From assembly GCA_003281165.1 (NCBI GenBank), contig QCCT01000001.1, positions 1-64,000 of the forward strand: a DNA stretch of 64,000 nt, written 5' to 3'. Positions 31,816-42,201 of this stretch are shown one piece after another. Position 1 is the first letter of the stretch. Each line of letters begins with the position of its first letter. The DNA is from Prochlorococcus sp. AG-347-M18. GTDB lineage: Bacteria; Cyanobacteriota; Cyanobacteriia; PCC-6307; Cyanobiaceae. The notes beneath the pieces were generated by a model. The model made no database searches. It saw nothing but the letters and a program-made list of their open reading frames with translations, and was not told where the DNA came from. Position numbers and translations under genes: made by a program.

Positions 31816-33300
31816 GTGACTAATTTACAAGAAAAAAAAATTGATAAATTTAATATTTTTAAAAAAGAAGATTGGTCAAGTGCTTATCAAAATGTAGAAA
31901 AGGAACTAACTAAAGAGCCTCTAAAAATTAGCAAAGGTAATATTATTAAAAATTTAAATGGAACATTACTAAGAAATGGACCAGGAATATTAGAGAGAGG
32001 TGGACAATGGGTTCATCATCCATTTGATGGTGATGGGATGATAACATGCATAAAATTCGAAAATGGTCAGCCATTCTTAACAAATAGATTTGTTAAAACT
32101 AAAGGCTATTTGGAAGAAGAAAAAATAGATAAATTTATTTATAGAGGCGTTTTTGGAACACAAAAAAATGGAGGAATTTTAAATAATGCATTAGATCTAA
32201 AATTCAAGAATATCGCTAATACACATGTCATTAAATTAGGAGATGAAATTCTCGCATTATGGGAAGCAGCAGGTCCACATGCAATGAATCCTGATAGTCT
32301 TGAAACTATTGGTTTAACAACATTAAAAGGAGTACTCAAGCCTAACGAAGCATTTAGTGCTCATCCGAAAACAGACCTAAACTCAAATGCATCTTCAGAA
32401 CTTTTAGTCACTTTTGGAGTACAAACCGGGCCAAAAAGTACCATTAGATTAATGGAATTTGATAATGCTGGTACAAATTCTGGAGAGCTCATTTTTGACA
32501 GAAAAGATACCTTTAATGGCTTTGCATTCCTTCATGATTTCGCAATTTCACCTAATTGGGCAATATTTTTACAGAATGCTATTGATTTCAATCCTCTTCC
32601 ATTTGTAATGGGTCAAAGAGGTGCAGCACAATGTCTAAAGTCAAACCCAAATAAAAAGGCAAAGTTTTTTATCATCCCCAGAGAAAGTGGATTATTTAGA
32701 GGACAGCCTCCTTTAACAATAGATGCTCCAGAAGGATTCGTTTTTCATCATGTAAACGCATTTGAAAAAGACTCCAAAATCGTATTAGATAGTATTTTTT
32801 ATGATGATTTCCCATCAGTTGGTCCAGACGAGGATTTTAGGGATATTGACTTTGATAAATATCCAGAAGGAAAACTGAAAAGATCAATTATCGATCTAAA
32901 GACAAAAACTTGTGAACTTGAAACTTTCAGTGAACAATGTTGTGAATTTGCAGTTGTTAACCCTAAAAACTTAGGCTTAAAAGCAACTTTTAGTTGGATG
33001 GCATGCACATCGCAAAAGCTGGGCAACGCTCCACTTCAAGCAATAAAAAAAATAAATTTAACTTCTAAGGAAGAAATTTTTTGGTCAGCAGGTTCAAGTG
33101 GATTTGTTAGTGAACCAATTATGGTTCCATCAAAAAACTCTTCACTAGAGGATGAGGGATTTTTATTTATACTTTTATGGAACGGTGAAAGAAGAGGAAG
33201 CGATTTAGTGATATTAGACGCAAAAGATTTAAAAGAATTAGCAGTTTATGAATTACCCATTTCAATTCCTCATGGCCTTCATGGATCATGGGTTAATTGA
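31816..33300 (+). CDS. Carotenoid cleavage oxygenase (RPE65/CCD family)
   Basis: LLRNGPGILERGGQWVHHPFDGDGMI; His motifs SAHPKTD, FLHDFAIS, FHHVNAF, IPHGLHGSW; GTG start. Confidence 0.95.
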   Translation: MTNLQEKKIDKFNIFKKEDWSSAYQNVEKELTKEPLKISKGNIIKNLNGTLLRNGPGILERGGQWVHHPFDGDGMITCIKFENGQPFLTNRFVKTKGYLEEEKIDKFIYRGVFGTQKNGGILNNALDLKFKNIANTHVIKLGDEILALWEAAGPHAMNPDSLETIGLTTLKGVLKPNEAFSAHPKTDLNSNASSELLVTFGVQTGPKSTIRLMEFDNAGTNSGELIFDRKDTFNGFAFLHDFAISPNWAIFLQNAIDFNPLPFVMGQRGAAQCLKSNPNKKAKFFIIPRESGLFRGQPPLTIDAPEGFVFHHVNAFEKDSKIVLDSIFYDDFPSVGPDEDFRDIDFDKYPEGKLKRSIIDLKTKTCELETFSEQCCEFAVVNPKNLGLKATFSWMACTSQKLGNAPLQAIKKINLTSKEEIFWSAGSSGFVSEPIMVPSKNSSLEDEGFLFILLWNGERRGSDLVILDAKDLKELAVYELPISIPHGLHGSWVN

Positions 33301-33302
33301 AT

Positions 33303-33878
33303 TTAAGAAAAAATTTCAATTAAATCTGGAATAATTTTTTTTAATGCTTTACCTCTATGACTACAAGAGTCTTTAATATCATTATTCATTTCTGCGAAAG
33401 TTAATCTGGTAGAACTCTCCTCAAAAATTGGGTCATACCCAAAACCACTTTTTCCTCTAGGTTTTAAAATAATATTGCCATTACATTTGGCCTCAGATTC
33501 AATAATCACTTCTCCATTTGGGGAACAAACACAAATATTAGCAATAAAGAAAGCACTTCTATTTTGAACTCCATCAAGTTCTCTTAAAACTCGTTCAATT
33601 CTCTTCTGATCATTTTCTGCATATCTAGATGAGTAAATGCCAGGCTTTCCACCTAGTGCTTCAATACAAATTCCCGAATCATCTGCTATTGAAAAATTAT
33701 TCGTTATTCTCGAAACTTCACTCGCTTTTTTAATTGCATTATCTCTAAATGTCAATCCATCCTCTTCAACTTCTAATGATTCTGGCTGGAGTAACAATTT
33801 ACAATTAACTCCAGCAAGCAATTTCTTATATTCTTCAATTTTACCGTTATTCTTACTTGCTAAAAATAAATTTTTCAT
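33303..33878 (-). CDS. rdgB: Non-canonical purine NTP pyrophosphatase (RdgB/HAM1)
   Basis: LFLASKNNGKIEEYKKLL; IADDSGICIEALGGKPGIYSSRYA. Confidence 0.95.
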   Translation of the reverse strand: MKNLFLASKNNGKIEEYKKLLAGVNCKLLLQPESLEVEEDGLTFRDNAIKKASEVSRITNNFSIADDSGICIEALGGKPGIYSSRYAENDQKRIERVLRELDGVQNRSAFFIANICVCSPNGEVIIESEAKCNGNIILKPRGKSGFGYDPIFEESSTRLTFAEMNNDIKDSCSHRGKALKKIIPDLIEIFS

Positions 33879-33880
33879 CC

Positions 33881-35335
33881 TTATTTTCCTGCCAAATTTA
33901 TAAATTCTTCACCCCACTTTAATACCTCAATTAGATAAGATTCTTTTGGTGCTTCACAATATAACCTTAAAAGAGGTTCCGTTCCTGAAAACCTAAAAAG
34001 AAGCCAAAAATTTTTATCAATTCTCAACTTTATTCCATCGATCTTTGAGACACTTTTTATCTTGTGATTATTAATATTCTCAGGAATATTATCGATGATA
34101 AATTCTTTTATGTTATTTTTTTCTGACTGATTTGGAAAATTAATATCAATTCTTTTATAAAAACTTGGCCCAAAATCTTCTTTAATTTCATCTAAGGTTT
34201 TATATAAATATTGAGATTTTTCAGCAATTCCATTTAATAAAACCATCGCTGCATATAGAGCATCTCTTTCAGGCATAAAGTCACCAAAACCAACTCCCCC
34301 AGATTCCTCTCCTCCAATAAATATTTTTTCTTTAATCATTTTTTCAGCAATATATTTAAAGCCAACTGGAAGTTCAAAAACATCTCTATTTTGACTCTCT
34401 GATATATTTTTAATAATATCTGAACCACTAACAGTCTTTAAAACTGGATAAGAATTATTTTTAATTTCGCCCAAATAGCAAATAAAGTATGGAAGCAAAT
34501 CTTGAGTACTAGAGTATCTTCCTTTTTCATCAATTACCGCAATTCTATCACCATCACCATCAAATATAATTCCTAAAGTTTTCACTTCATTAATTGAATT
34601 TTTCATTAGTGTTTGTTTTAGATCATCTGCATAATTCAAAAGAGGTTCGGGAGGTTTTCCTCCAAAAAAAGGATCAGCATTTGTCCTGATTTCTGAAATA
34701 ACTTCTAAATCATTAGAAGCAAAAATCTCAGCCATACAATTTGCAGCTGAACCATGCATAGAATCTACAAAAATTCTCAATTTCATTTTTTTTAATCTTT
34801 TGGAAATATAGTCAATATCAAAAAGGGATTTAATTCTATCTAAATGAAATTTCTTAATATCTACCAATTGATTAATAGCATCTATTTTTTCAATTGAATT
34901 TCCAAGCATTAATCTTTTTTCAACTTCACTTGTAAAAGATTGGTCAACAGAACATCCATTAAAGCTCTTTATTTTTAGACCTAGCCAATTATATGGATTA
35001 TGACTTGCTGTAATTACTAACGCTCCTAGACAACCCACTTCTTTTGCATAGAAACTACAAGAGGGTGTTGTAACAAAGCTATCAGATAAGATCGGTTCAA
35101 AACCACATCCTCTTACAAAAGGCACTATTTGCTTGGCAAATTCACAAGCCATGAATCTGCGATCATATCCAATAATAATTTTCTTTGAATTAACTTCTTT
35201 ATAGTATTGATAATGCAACTCCTGACATGCAGCGACAACAACTCTTGAAAGATTGGAAAGGTTAAAGTCAAAACCAATAATTCCTCTCCAACCATCAGTT
35301 CCAAATTTTATCTTATCTAATTTATCAGCTGTCAA
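33881..35335 (-). CDS. Phosphoglucomutase/phosphomannomutase family protein
   Basis: KFGTDGWRGIIG; LVITASHNPYNWLGLK; IIFDGDGDRIAVID; FRFSGTEPLLRLY. Confidence 0.95.
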   Translation of the reverse strand: MTADKLDKIKFGTDGWRGIIGFDFNLSNLSRVVVAACQELHYQYYKEVNSKKIIIGYDRRFMACEFAKQIVPFVRGCGFEPILSDSFVTTPSCSFYAKEVGCLGALVITASHNPYNWLGLKIKSFNGCSVDQSFTSEVEKRLMLGNSIEKIDAINQLVDIKKFHLDRIKSLFDIDYISKRLKKMKLRIFVDSMHGSAANCMAEIFASNDLEVISEIRTNADPFFGGKPPEPLLNYADDLKQTLMKNSINEVKTLGIIFDGDGDRIAVIDEKGRYSSTQDLLPYFICYLGEIKNNSYPVLKTVSGSDIIKNISESQNRDVFELPVGFKYIAEKMIKEKIFIGGEESGGVGFGDFMPERDALYAAMVLLNGIAEKSQYLYKTLDEIKEDFGPSFYKRIDINFPNQSEKNNIKEFIIDNIPENINNHKIKSVSKIDGIKLRIDKNFWLLFRFSGTEPLLRLYCEAPKESYLIEVLKWGEEFINLAGK

Positions 35336-35414
35336 ATTTCAAATTTCCTTAATTTCTTTTAATTATCTATACTAATTTATATGAGTAAATTTTCAAACTG
35401 CCCTTAAAAATAAT

Positions 35415-36833
35415 TTGAATTCTCTTCATTTAAAAAGTTTTACAAGATGCAAAAGAAAAGCATGGCTGGATTTTAAGGGTAAAAAATCTTTTCAAATTTG
35501 GTCTCCCCATAAAGCTATAGATAAAGTTAATCAGTTTCAAATTTTCTCTAAATTTTGTAATGGTGAAATATATACAGGATTAAAAGCCTGTGAAAATGGT
35601 TATCAAGGGGTAATTGGGTTAAAAATCAAAGGAAATCTTTTCCAAAATATAAACGCAGAGATACGTCCACAATTACTTTTAAAGACTAAAGGTAAAAGTA
35701 AATGGGGACAATATAAATATTTACCTGCTGTTTATAAGTTAGGCCACAAAACAACTAAAGAACATTTATTCGACTTAGCTTTTAGTTCTATGCTGTTGGA
35801 ACCTTTTCAAGAATCTAAAATTGAGAAAGGATTAGTAATTTCAACTTTTTATAAAAAAGTTAAACTTGAGGAAATTTATTTAAATAAAAAATTAAGAAAA
35901 AAAGTTTTAAATGTTTTATTAAATTTAAATGAATGCTTGGAGGGATCTATACCAGAAATAACTCAAGATAGAAAAAAATGTACTATTTGTTCCTGGCAAA
36001 AATTTTGTGACAAAGAAGCAAAAGAAAATGGATATCTAACAGATATAGATGGAATAGGTTCCAAAACGGCCTCGTTACTCAAAGCAAACGGAATAACTAA
36101 TACCCAAACATTAGCTTTGTATAACGAAAAACAACTTGGAGATAAATTATCTAAATTCAAAGATCAGAAGTATGAAAAAGCATCAATATTTATAAAGCAA
36201 TCAAAAGCATATATCTCTGGAGAACCATATTTAATTTCTAATAAAAATAATATGGAAGATCTATTAGAAAAAATTTGTTCAGGATTTTATATATTTGATA
36301 TTGAGTCAAATCCAGATGATAAGCATGACTTTTTATATGGTTTTTTAAAAGTAAATAAATTGTTTACAAAGAAAGAGGATCTTTTTTATAAACCAATTTT
36401 AAATTTAAAAAACAATAAAGTAGAATCTTACAGGAAGATAGTTGAAATACTTTTTTCACAAAAGGAATGGCCAGTTTTACATTATGGAGAAACTGAAAAG
36501 ATAGCAATAATTAATATTGCTAAAAACCTAAATTTTAGTTTTGAAGAAATTGATTCACTTGCCTCAAGATTTATAGACTTACATACCTTAATACGAAAGT
36601 CTTGGATATTACCACTAAAAAACTATGGCTTAAAAACTGTTTCTAATTGGCTTGGATTTGAATGGATGCAGAAAAATGTAAGTGGCTCGAAAGCCCTTTA
36701 TTGGTGGATTCAATATCAAATTACAGAAAACGAAATATTTTTAAAAAAAATTATCCTATATAACAAAAATGATTGTATGGCTACACTACAAATTGCAGAA
36801 TATTTAATCAAAAATCAATTAAAGAAAAATTGA
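35415..36833 (+). CDS. TM0106-family RecB/Cas4-like putative nuclease with HhH and RNase H-like domain
   Basis: FTRCKRKAWLDF...CTICSWQKFC cysteine pattern; HhH DIDGIGSKTASLLKANGI; FDIESNPD...YNKNDCMATLQI exonuclease-like motifs. Confidence 0.85.
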   Translation: MNSLHLKSFTRCKRKAWLDFKGKKSFQIWSPHKAIDKVNQFQIFSKFCNGEIYTGLKACENGYQGVIGLKIKGNLFQNINAEIRPQLLLKTKGKSKWGQYKYLPAVYKLGHKTTKEHLFDLAFSSMLLEPFQESKIEKGLVISTFYKKVKLEEIYLNKKLRKKVLNVLLNLNECLEGSIPEITQDRKKCTICSWQKFCDKEAKENGYLTDIDGIGSKTASLLKANGITNTQTLALYNEKQLGDKLSKFKDQKYEKASIFIKQSKAYISGEPYLISNKNNMEDLLEKICSGFYIFDIESNPDDKHDFLYGFLKVNKLFTKKEDLFYKPILNLKNNKVESYRKIVEILFSQKEWPVLHYGETEKIAIINIAKNLNFSFEEIDSLASRFIDLHTLIRKSWILPLKNYGLKTVSNWLGFEWMQKNVSGSKALYWWIQYQITENEIFLKKIILYNKNDCMATLQIAEYLIKNQLKKN

Positions 36834-37655
36834 TCCTACAGATTTATTAATAATAATTTTTCCAAAAATTTCTGAAAAAAAATAACTTCCTTCCTCTAAA
36901 TATTTTCTTTTTATCATTGCCAAACCTTTTATTTGAGAATCTGATTTAAAAAAACTAGTGATTTTGCCTACAGAAATATCCTTGGCAGAATTTATATATA
37001 AATTTTTATCTTCATTGTCTAAATTAAAATTAGATTCAAATGATTTCCAAATTCGTATTTCCTGTTTTAAAGAAGAAACATTTTTTATTTTTGACATTGT
37101 TTCTTGTCCTAAATAACAACCTTTATTAAAATCTATAAGATCTTGAAATCCAAGCTCAAGAGGATTATTTTTTCCGTTTATTTCCATTCCCAATGAGGGT
37201 ATTGCCTGATTAATCTTCCAAAGTTTTAAATCATTAGGATTTAATAGATTTAGTTTATTCTTATATATTTCAAATTCATTAACTTCTGTTTTAAAGAAAA
37301 TAGGCTGGTAATTTCTCCATGAACTAGATTCATCAATTTCCTGAATTCTATTTATCAAAAATGGTTCACTTAGAAGTACATCGTCGGCTGGAAAAATAAT
37401 TTGATTAAAGTAATCAATTATTTCATTAGTGTTACCCGCCAAGATAATTACTTCTAAGTTTCTTTCTAAAAAAATAATTTCAATTAATGACCTTAGAACT
37501 CCATTTGGAGTTAACCAACAAGTTTTGATAACTTTATTTTCTGAATTGAGAATATTACCAGTTGTTATTCCATTCAAAAATTTTCTAGCATCTTTTCCAG
37601 TAACAGAAAAACAGTCAAATTTTTCAAGCCAAAACTTTTTTTTAATATCTTTCAT
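36819..37655 (-). CDS. ygfZ: YgfZ/GcvT-like folate-binding protein
   Basis: Signature KGCYLGQET; N-terminal CFSVTGKDARKFLNGITTGNI. Confidence 0.92.
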   Translation of the reverse strand: MKDIKKKFWLEKFDCFSVTGKDARKFLNGITTGNILNSENKVIKTCWLTPNGVLRSLIEIIFLERNLEVIILAGNTNEIIDYFNQIIFPADDVLLSEPFLINRIQEIDESSSWRNYQPIFFKTEVNEFEIYKNKLNLLNPNDLKLWKINQAIPSLGMEINGKNNPLELGFQDLIDFNKGCYLGQETMSKIKNVSSLKQEIRIWKSFESNFNLDNEDKNLYINSAKDISVGKITSFFKSDSQIKGLAMIKRKYLEEGSYFFSEIFGKIIINKSVGSIFL

Positions 37656-37666
37656 TTTTAAATAAA

Positions 37667-38227
37667 TTATAAAAAGTCTTTTATTGTAAAAAGACTCTTT
37701 AATTTAACATTTTCATCTTCAAGGGCTTCTAATCCCCCTTCTTGCCTATCAACTATAGATAAAACTTCCTCAACAACATAATTATTTTCGCGTAACTTTT
37801 TTATAGCTTTTATAACTGAACCAGCAGTTGTAACGACATCCTCTAAGACAGTTACCAAAGTTCCTTCTTCTAATATAGGGCCCTCTATTCCAGCTTTGGT
37901 ACCGTATTTTTTGATTTCTTTCCGAATTATTAAACCATCAAGGTCTAGGCCATGCAGGGCTGCTTTGACAATTAATCCACTTACTATAGGATCTGCACCT
38001 AATGTTAATCCTGCTACAGCCTTTGACCTTGAGTCTTTCAACTCAAAAAATAAATCACTTATTAAGTTTAGGCCTTTACCATTTAATGTTACCGGTTTAC
38101 AGTTCAAGTAATGACTGCTTTTTTTTCCTGAAGATAAAGTGAAATTTCCTCTCTTGTAAGATTTTTCAATTAACTGTTTTAACAATTTTGCTTTATTTAA
38201 GTCATACTTTTCAGAAAAATTACACAT
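37667..38227 (-). CDS. pyrE: Orotate phosphoribosyltransferase
   Basis: [47 protein letters not shown]. Confidence 0.97.
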   Translation of the reverse strand: MCNFSEKYDLNKAKLLKQLIEKSYKRGNFTLSSGKKSSHYLNCKPVTLNGKGLNLISDLFFELKDSRSKAVAGLTLGADPIVSGLIVKAALHGLDLDGLIIRKEIKKYGTKAGIEGPILEEGTLVTVLEDVVTTAGSVIKAIKKLRENNYVVEEVLSIVDRQEGGLEALEDENVKLKSLFTIKDFL

Positions 38228-38368
38228 TAGTAAAAGTTAAATTTATATTTAAAGATTAGAAGAAAAAAAAGAAATCTCACAAAAACTTCCTAATGCGGTA
38301 TTTTTTGAAATATTATTTTTATATTGTATATTTAAATTCAATGTAATTAACATTACATAAAATCCATT

Positions 38369-38441
38369 GGGGGTGTAGCAATCTGGTGAATGCACCAAAC
38401 TCATAATTTGGCTAAGGCGAGTTCGATCCTCGCCACCCCCA
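38369..38441 (+). tRNA. tRNA with CAU anticodon (elongator Met, or Ile2 if lysidine-modified)
   Basis: Acceptor GGGGGTG/CACCCCC, anticodon stem-loop CCAAA-CTCATAA-TTTGG, T-arm GCGAG-TTCGATC-CTCGC. Confidence 0.93.
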
Positions 38442-38459
38442 TTATTCATTTGTCATTGA

Positions 38460-39728
38460 ATGAAAATAACTCTACTTTTATTTCTTTTATTATTACCAGC
38501 TTTTTTCGCAGCTAGTGAACTCTCTTTTTTATTAATTAGGCCAAGTAAAGTTTTAAGGTTAATAGAAGAAAAAAAGGAAGGAGCATTTTCAATTTTAAAA
38601 ATTCAAAAACGCTTTAGATCTTCATTAATTGCTTCTCAATTTGGAGTAACAATTTCATTAATTGCAATTGGATGGGTCAGCAATAACTTGGCTAATGATT
38701 ATTGGAAAAGCAATATTTTGTCAAATAGAATTTATGATCTTCTATTATTTTTATTTGTTGTTTTAATTGTTACTCTTGTTTCTGGACTAATTCCTAAAGC
38801 ACTAGTAATTAACAATCCAGAATCTGCTGCATTAAGGCTTACAACAATATTCGATGCAGTTAGAAAATCTATGAATCCTGTAGTGAAGACAATAGAATTC
38901 TTTGCTAGCGCCTGTTTAGGCTTGTTCAATTTAAATAATAAATGGGATTCTTTAAACTCAGGTTTATCCGCAGGAGAATTAGAAACTCTTATAGAGACAG
39001 ATAATGTAACAGGTTTAAAACCAGATGAGAAAAATATTCTTGAAGGAGTTTTTGCATTAAAAGATACACAAGTTAAAGAAGTAATGATTCCAAGATCTGA
39101 AATGGTAACTTTGCCAAAAAATATAACCTTTTCAGAACTTATGAAACAAGTTGATAAAACTCGCCATGCTCGCTTCTTTGTAATTGGTGAGTCTTTAGAT
39201 GATGTATTAGGTGTATTAGATTTGCGTTATCTAGCTAAACCAATTTCAAAAGGTGAAATGGAAGCCAATACATTATTAGAGCCGTTCCTTTTACCAGTGA
39301 CAAAAATCATAGAAACATGTTCATTAGCTGAAATATTTCCGATAGTGAGAGACTACAATCCTTTCTTACTAGTAGTTGATGAGCACGGTGGAACAGAGGG
39401 GCTTATAACTGCGGCTGACCTAAATGGCGAAATAGTTGGAGAGGAAATGCTTAATAATAGAATTTATTCAGACATGAGAATGTTGGATAATTTCTCTAAA
39501 AAATGGTCAATAGCTGGAAAATCTGAAATTATTGATATCAATAAGAAGTTAGGATGTTCCATTCCAGAAGGCGCAGATTATCATACTCTTGCTGGATTTT
39601 TGCTAGAAAAATTTCAAATGGTTCCAAAAATTGGGGACGTTTTAGATTTTAATAACATTAAATTTGAAATCATTTCTATGTCAGGTCCAAAAATTGATCG
39701 TGTTAAAATAATTCTTCCCAAAAACTAA
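38460..39728 (+). CDS. CNNM/CorC (HlyC-type) CBS-domain membrane protein
   Basis: AASELSFLLIRPSKVLRL; VKEVMIPRSEMVTLP; LVVDEHGGTEGLITAADLNGEIVGE. Confidence 0.94.
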   Translation: MKITLLLFLLLLPAFFAASELSFLLIRPSKVLRLIEEKKEGAFSILKIQKRFRSSLIASQFGVTISLIAIGWVSNNLANDYWKSNILSNRIYDLLLFLFVVLIVTLVSGLIPKALVINNPESAALRLTTIFDAVRKSMNPVVKTIEFFASACLGLFNLNNKWDSLNSGLSAGELETLIETDNVTGLKPDEKNILEGVFALKDTQVKEVMIPRSEMVTLPKNITFSELMKQVDKTRHARFFVIGESLDDVLGVLDLRYLAKPISKGEMEANTLLEPFLLPVTKIIETCSLAEIFPIVRDYNPFLLVVDEHGGTEGLITAADLNGEIVGEEMLNNRIYSDMRMLDNFSKKWSIAGKSEIIDINKKLGCSIPEGADYHTLAGFLLEKFQMVPKIGDVLDFNNIKFEIISMSGPKIDRVKIILPKN

Positions 39729-39778
39729 ATGTGCCTCCTCATGGAGGATAATGATAATAAATACATGGATTTGAAATT

Positions 39779-40783
39779 ATGCAACCAACCTCATCACCCG
39801 TAAAGGTTGGAGTCATAGGTATAGGGAATATGGGCTGGCATCATGCTCGAGTACTAAGTTTACTCAAAGATGCAAATCTCGTTGGAGTAGCTGATCCAAA
39901 TGAAGAGAGAGGTAAATTAGCTATTGATCAATTTCAATGTGAATGGTTCAAAAATTATAAGGACTTAATTCCAAAAGTTGATGCTATTTGTATCGCTGTC
40001 CCGACACTACTTCATCATAAGGTAGGAATAGATTGTCTTAATGGAGGTACTAACGTTCTCATTGAAAAACCAATTGCAGCTAATGAGTTGGAGGCAAAAT
40101 CCTTAATAGAAGCAGCTAATGAAAGTAAATGTCTATTACAAGTTGGGCATATTGAGAGATTCAATCCTGCTTTTAGAGAATTAAATAAAATAGTAAATAA
40201 TGAAAAAATTGTTGTTTTAGAAGCAAGGAGGCACAGTCCACATGCTGACAGAGCAAACGATGTATCTGTAGTCATGGATTTAATGATTCATGACATTGAT
40301 CTTATTTTAGAGCTTGTTAACTCAAAAATACAAAAATTAGCAGCTGTTGGAGGAAGAAATAGCGAAGGATTAATAGATTATGTTAATGCTACTTTAGTTT
40401 TTAAAAATAATGTTATTGCAAGCTTAACGGCAAGCAAAATGAGTCATAAAAAAATTAGAAATTTAAGTGCTCACTGCCAAAATGGGTTAGTAGAAACTGA
40501 TTTTTTAAATCACTCTTTACAAATCCATCGGAAGTCTCATGAATCATACACAGCAGAGCATGGAGAATTAGTTTATAGAAATGATGGGTATGTCGAAGAA
40601 GTTAGCACAACCTCTATTGAACCTCTTTATGCAGAACTGGAGCATTTTCTTAAATGCGTTCAGGGCAAAGAAAAGCCAGAGGTAGATGGTGAGCAAGCCT
40701 CAAGAGCTTTAAAAATTGCTGATTTTATAGAAAGTGCTGTAGATAATTCTGGAGATGCGATTTTACTCGAAAATCCTTTCTAA
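39779..40783 (+). CDS. Gfo/Idh/MocA-family oxidoreductase
   Basis: VGVIGIGNMGWHHARVLSLL; VLIEKPIAANELEAKSLI; LLQVGHIERFNPAFREL. Confidence 0.95.
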   Translation: MQPTSSPVKVGVIGIGNMGWHHARVLSLLKDANLVGVADPNEERGKLAIDQFQCEWFKNYKDLIPKVDAICIAVPTLLHHKVGIDCLNGGTNVLIEKPIAANELEAKSLIEAANESKCLLQVGHIERFNPAFRELNKIVNNEKIVVLEARRHSPHADRANDVSVVMDLMIHDIDLILELVNSKIQKLAAVGGRNSEGLIDYVNATLVFKNNVIASLTASKMSHKKIRNLSAHCQNGLVETDFLNHSLQIHRKSHESYTAEHGELVYRNDGYVEEVSTTSIEPLYAELEHFLKCVQGKEKPEVDGEQASRALKIADFIESAVDNSGDAILLENPF

Positions 40784-40809
40784 TACTAACAACCTAAACT
40801 AAAAGAATT

Positions 40810-40950
40810 TTATTTAAATCCAACGGCAGCTTGCCAAACAAATACCAATAAAAAGAAAAATAAAGGAATAAGTGGAAGAACATCAACAGTTGGAGCAAAG
40901 GCCTTGTAAGCCTCGGGCAATTCAGCGAATGTATTAAATAGAATGAGCAC
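40810..40950 (-). CDS. psbK: Photosystem II protein PsbK
   Basis: Missed by the track; GTG start: (V/M)[45 protein letters not shown]; downstream of tgt. Confidence 0.96.
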
Positions 40951-40984
40951 CTTTTTTGATAATTTAATTAATTATGATAAGACG

Positions 40985-42103
40985 TTACCACGTATGGTGA
41001 GCAATAGAGGATGTTTTCCAAGGAGCGAAATCATTTGTAAAACAATTATCTCTAATTGCAGTAGAAATTGCATTAGTAAATCTTATTAAGTGAGCAATAT
41101 TATGCAAACTTATGAGGGTTAGGCCTAATATTTCGTCATTTCTAATTAAATGATGCAAATATGCTCGAGAATAGGATTTACAGGTCTCGCATTTACAAGT
41201 TTTGTCAATCGGAGAAAAGTCATTTTTAAATCGAGCATTTCGCAAATTCAATCTTTCATCATTGAAAAATGCAGTGCCATGTCTTCCTAGTCTTGTAGGC
41301 AAAACACAATCAAATATATCGAATCCATTAGCAACAGCTAAAGAAATTTCTCTTAAAGAGCCAATTCCCATTAAATATCTTGGTTTATTTATTGGTAAGA
41401 ATTTCGGGACGTAATTAATTACACTATGTATTTCTTCGACTGCCTCGCCAACACTTACACCTCCCACTGCTATTCCAGGCAGATCAAAAGAACTTGTATA
41501 TTTTGCACTATATTCTCTCAATCTGGGATACTTACCTCCTTGAACTATGCCGAATAATGCTTGATTGGATTTCTGATGAGTCTCAACACATTTTTGCAAC
41601 CATGAATGAGTTCTTTGTAAAGATTCCTCAATATCATTTTCGTTAGCTGTATGTGGAGGACAATGATCAAAAGCCATCGCAACATCCGATCCAAGATCCA
41701 TTTGTATCTGGATTACTTTTTCAGGTGATAAAAATATATGACTACCATCTCTTGGATTTTTAAATTCCACACCTTTATCAGAAATTTTATTTAATTTGGC
41801 CAAACTAAAAACTTGATATCCTCCTGAATCAGTAAGAATTGGCTTATGCCAATTCATGAACTTATGTATTCCGCCAGATTCTTTAACTAGTTTTTCTCCA
41901 GGTTGTAAATGAAGATGAAAGGTATTTGAGAGAATCATCTCTGACCCTGTAGAGGTTAACTGTTTAGATGAAATTCCTTTAACCGTTGCCAAAGTACCCA
42001 CAGGCATAAATTTTGGTGTATTTACCTGACCATTAGGTGTATAAAAAATACCAGTTCTTGCCCCTGTGTTGCTGCAATTCGATGTAATTTCAAATTTAAA
42101 CAC
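40985..42103 (-). CDS. tgt: Queuine tRNA-ribosyltransferase
   Basis: [62 protein letters not shown]. Confidence 0.98.
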   Translation of the reverse strand: MFKFEITSNCSNTGARTGIFYTPNGQVNTPKFMPVGTLATVKGISSKQLTSTGSEMILSNTFHLHLQPGEKLVKESGGIHKFMNWHKPILTDSGGYQVFSLAKLNKISDKGVEFKNPRDGSHIFLSPEKVIQIQMDLGSDVAMAFDHCPPHTANENDIEESLQRTHSWLQKCVETHQKSNQALFGIVQGGKYPRLREYSAKYTSSFDLPGIAVGGVSVGEAVEEIHSVINYVPKFLPINKPRYLMGIGSLREISLAVANGFDIFDCVLPTRLGRHGTAFFNDERLNLRNARFKNDFSPIDKTCKCETCKSYSRAYLHHLIRNDEILGLTLISLHNIAHLIRFTNAISTAIRDNCFTNDFAPWKTSSIAHHTW

Positions 42104-42201
42104 GATAATTTATAAAATTTTTTGTTCCTTTTTCATTAATTTACCCTATTATTTAATCCTGAATCTATTTTTATCTCATCAAAAAATATTTCATAAAAAA
42201 T

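Noticed and set aside
38249-38449. Minus-strand ORF MNNGGGEDRTRLSQ...
   Set aside because: It is the antisense of the CAU tRNA gene, a common artefact.
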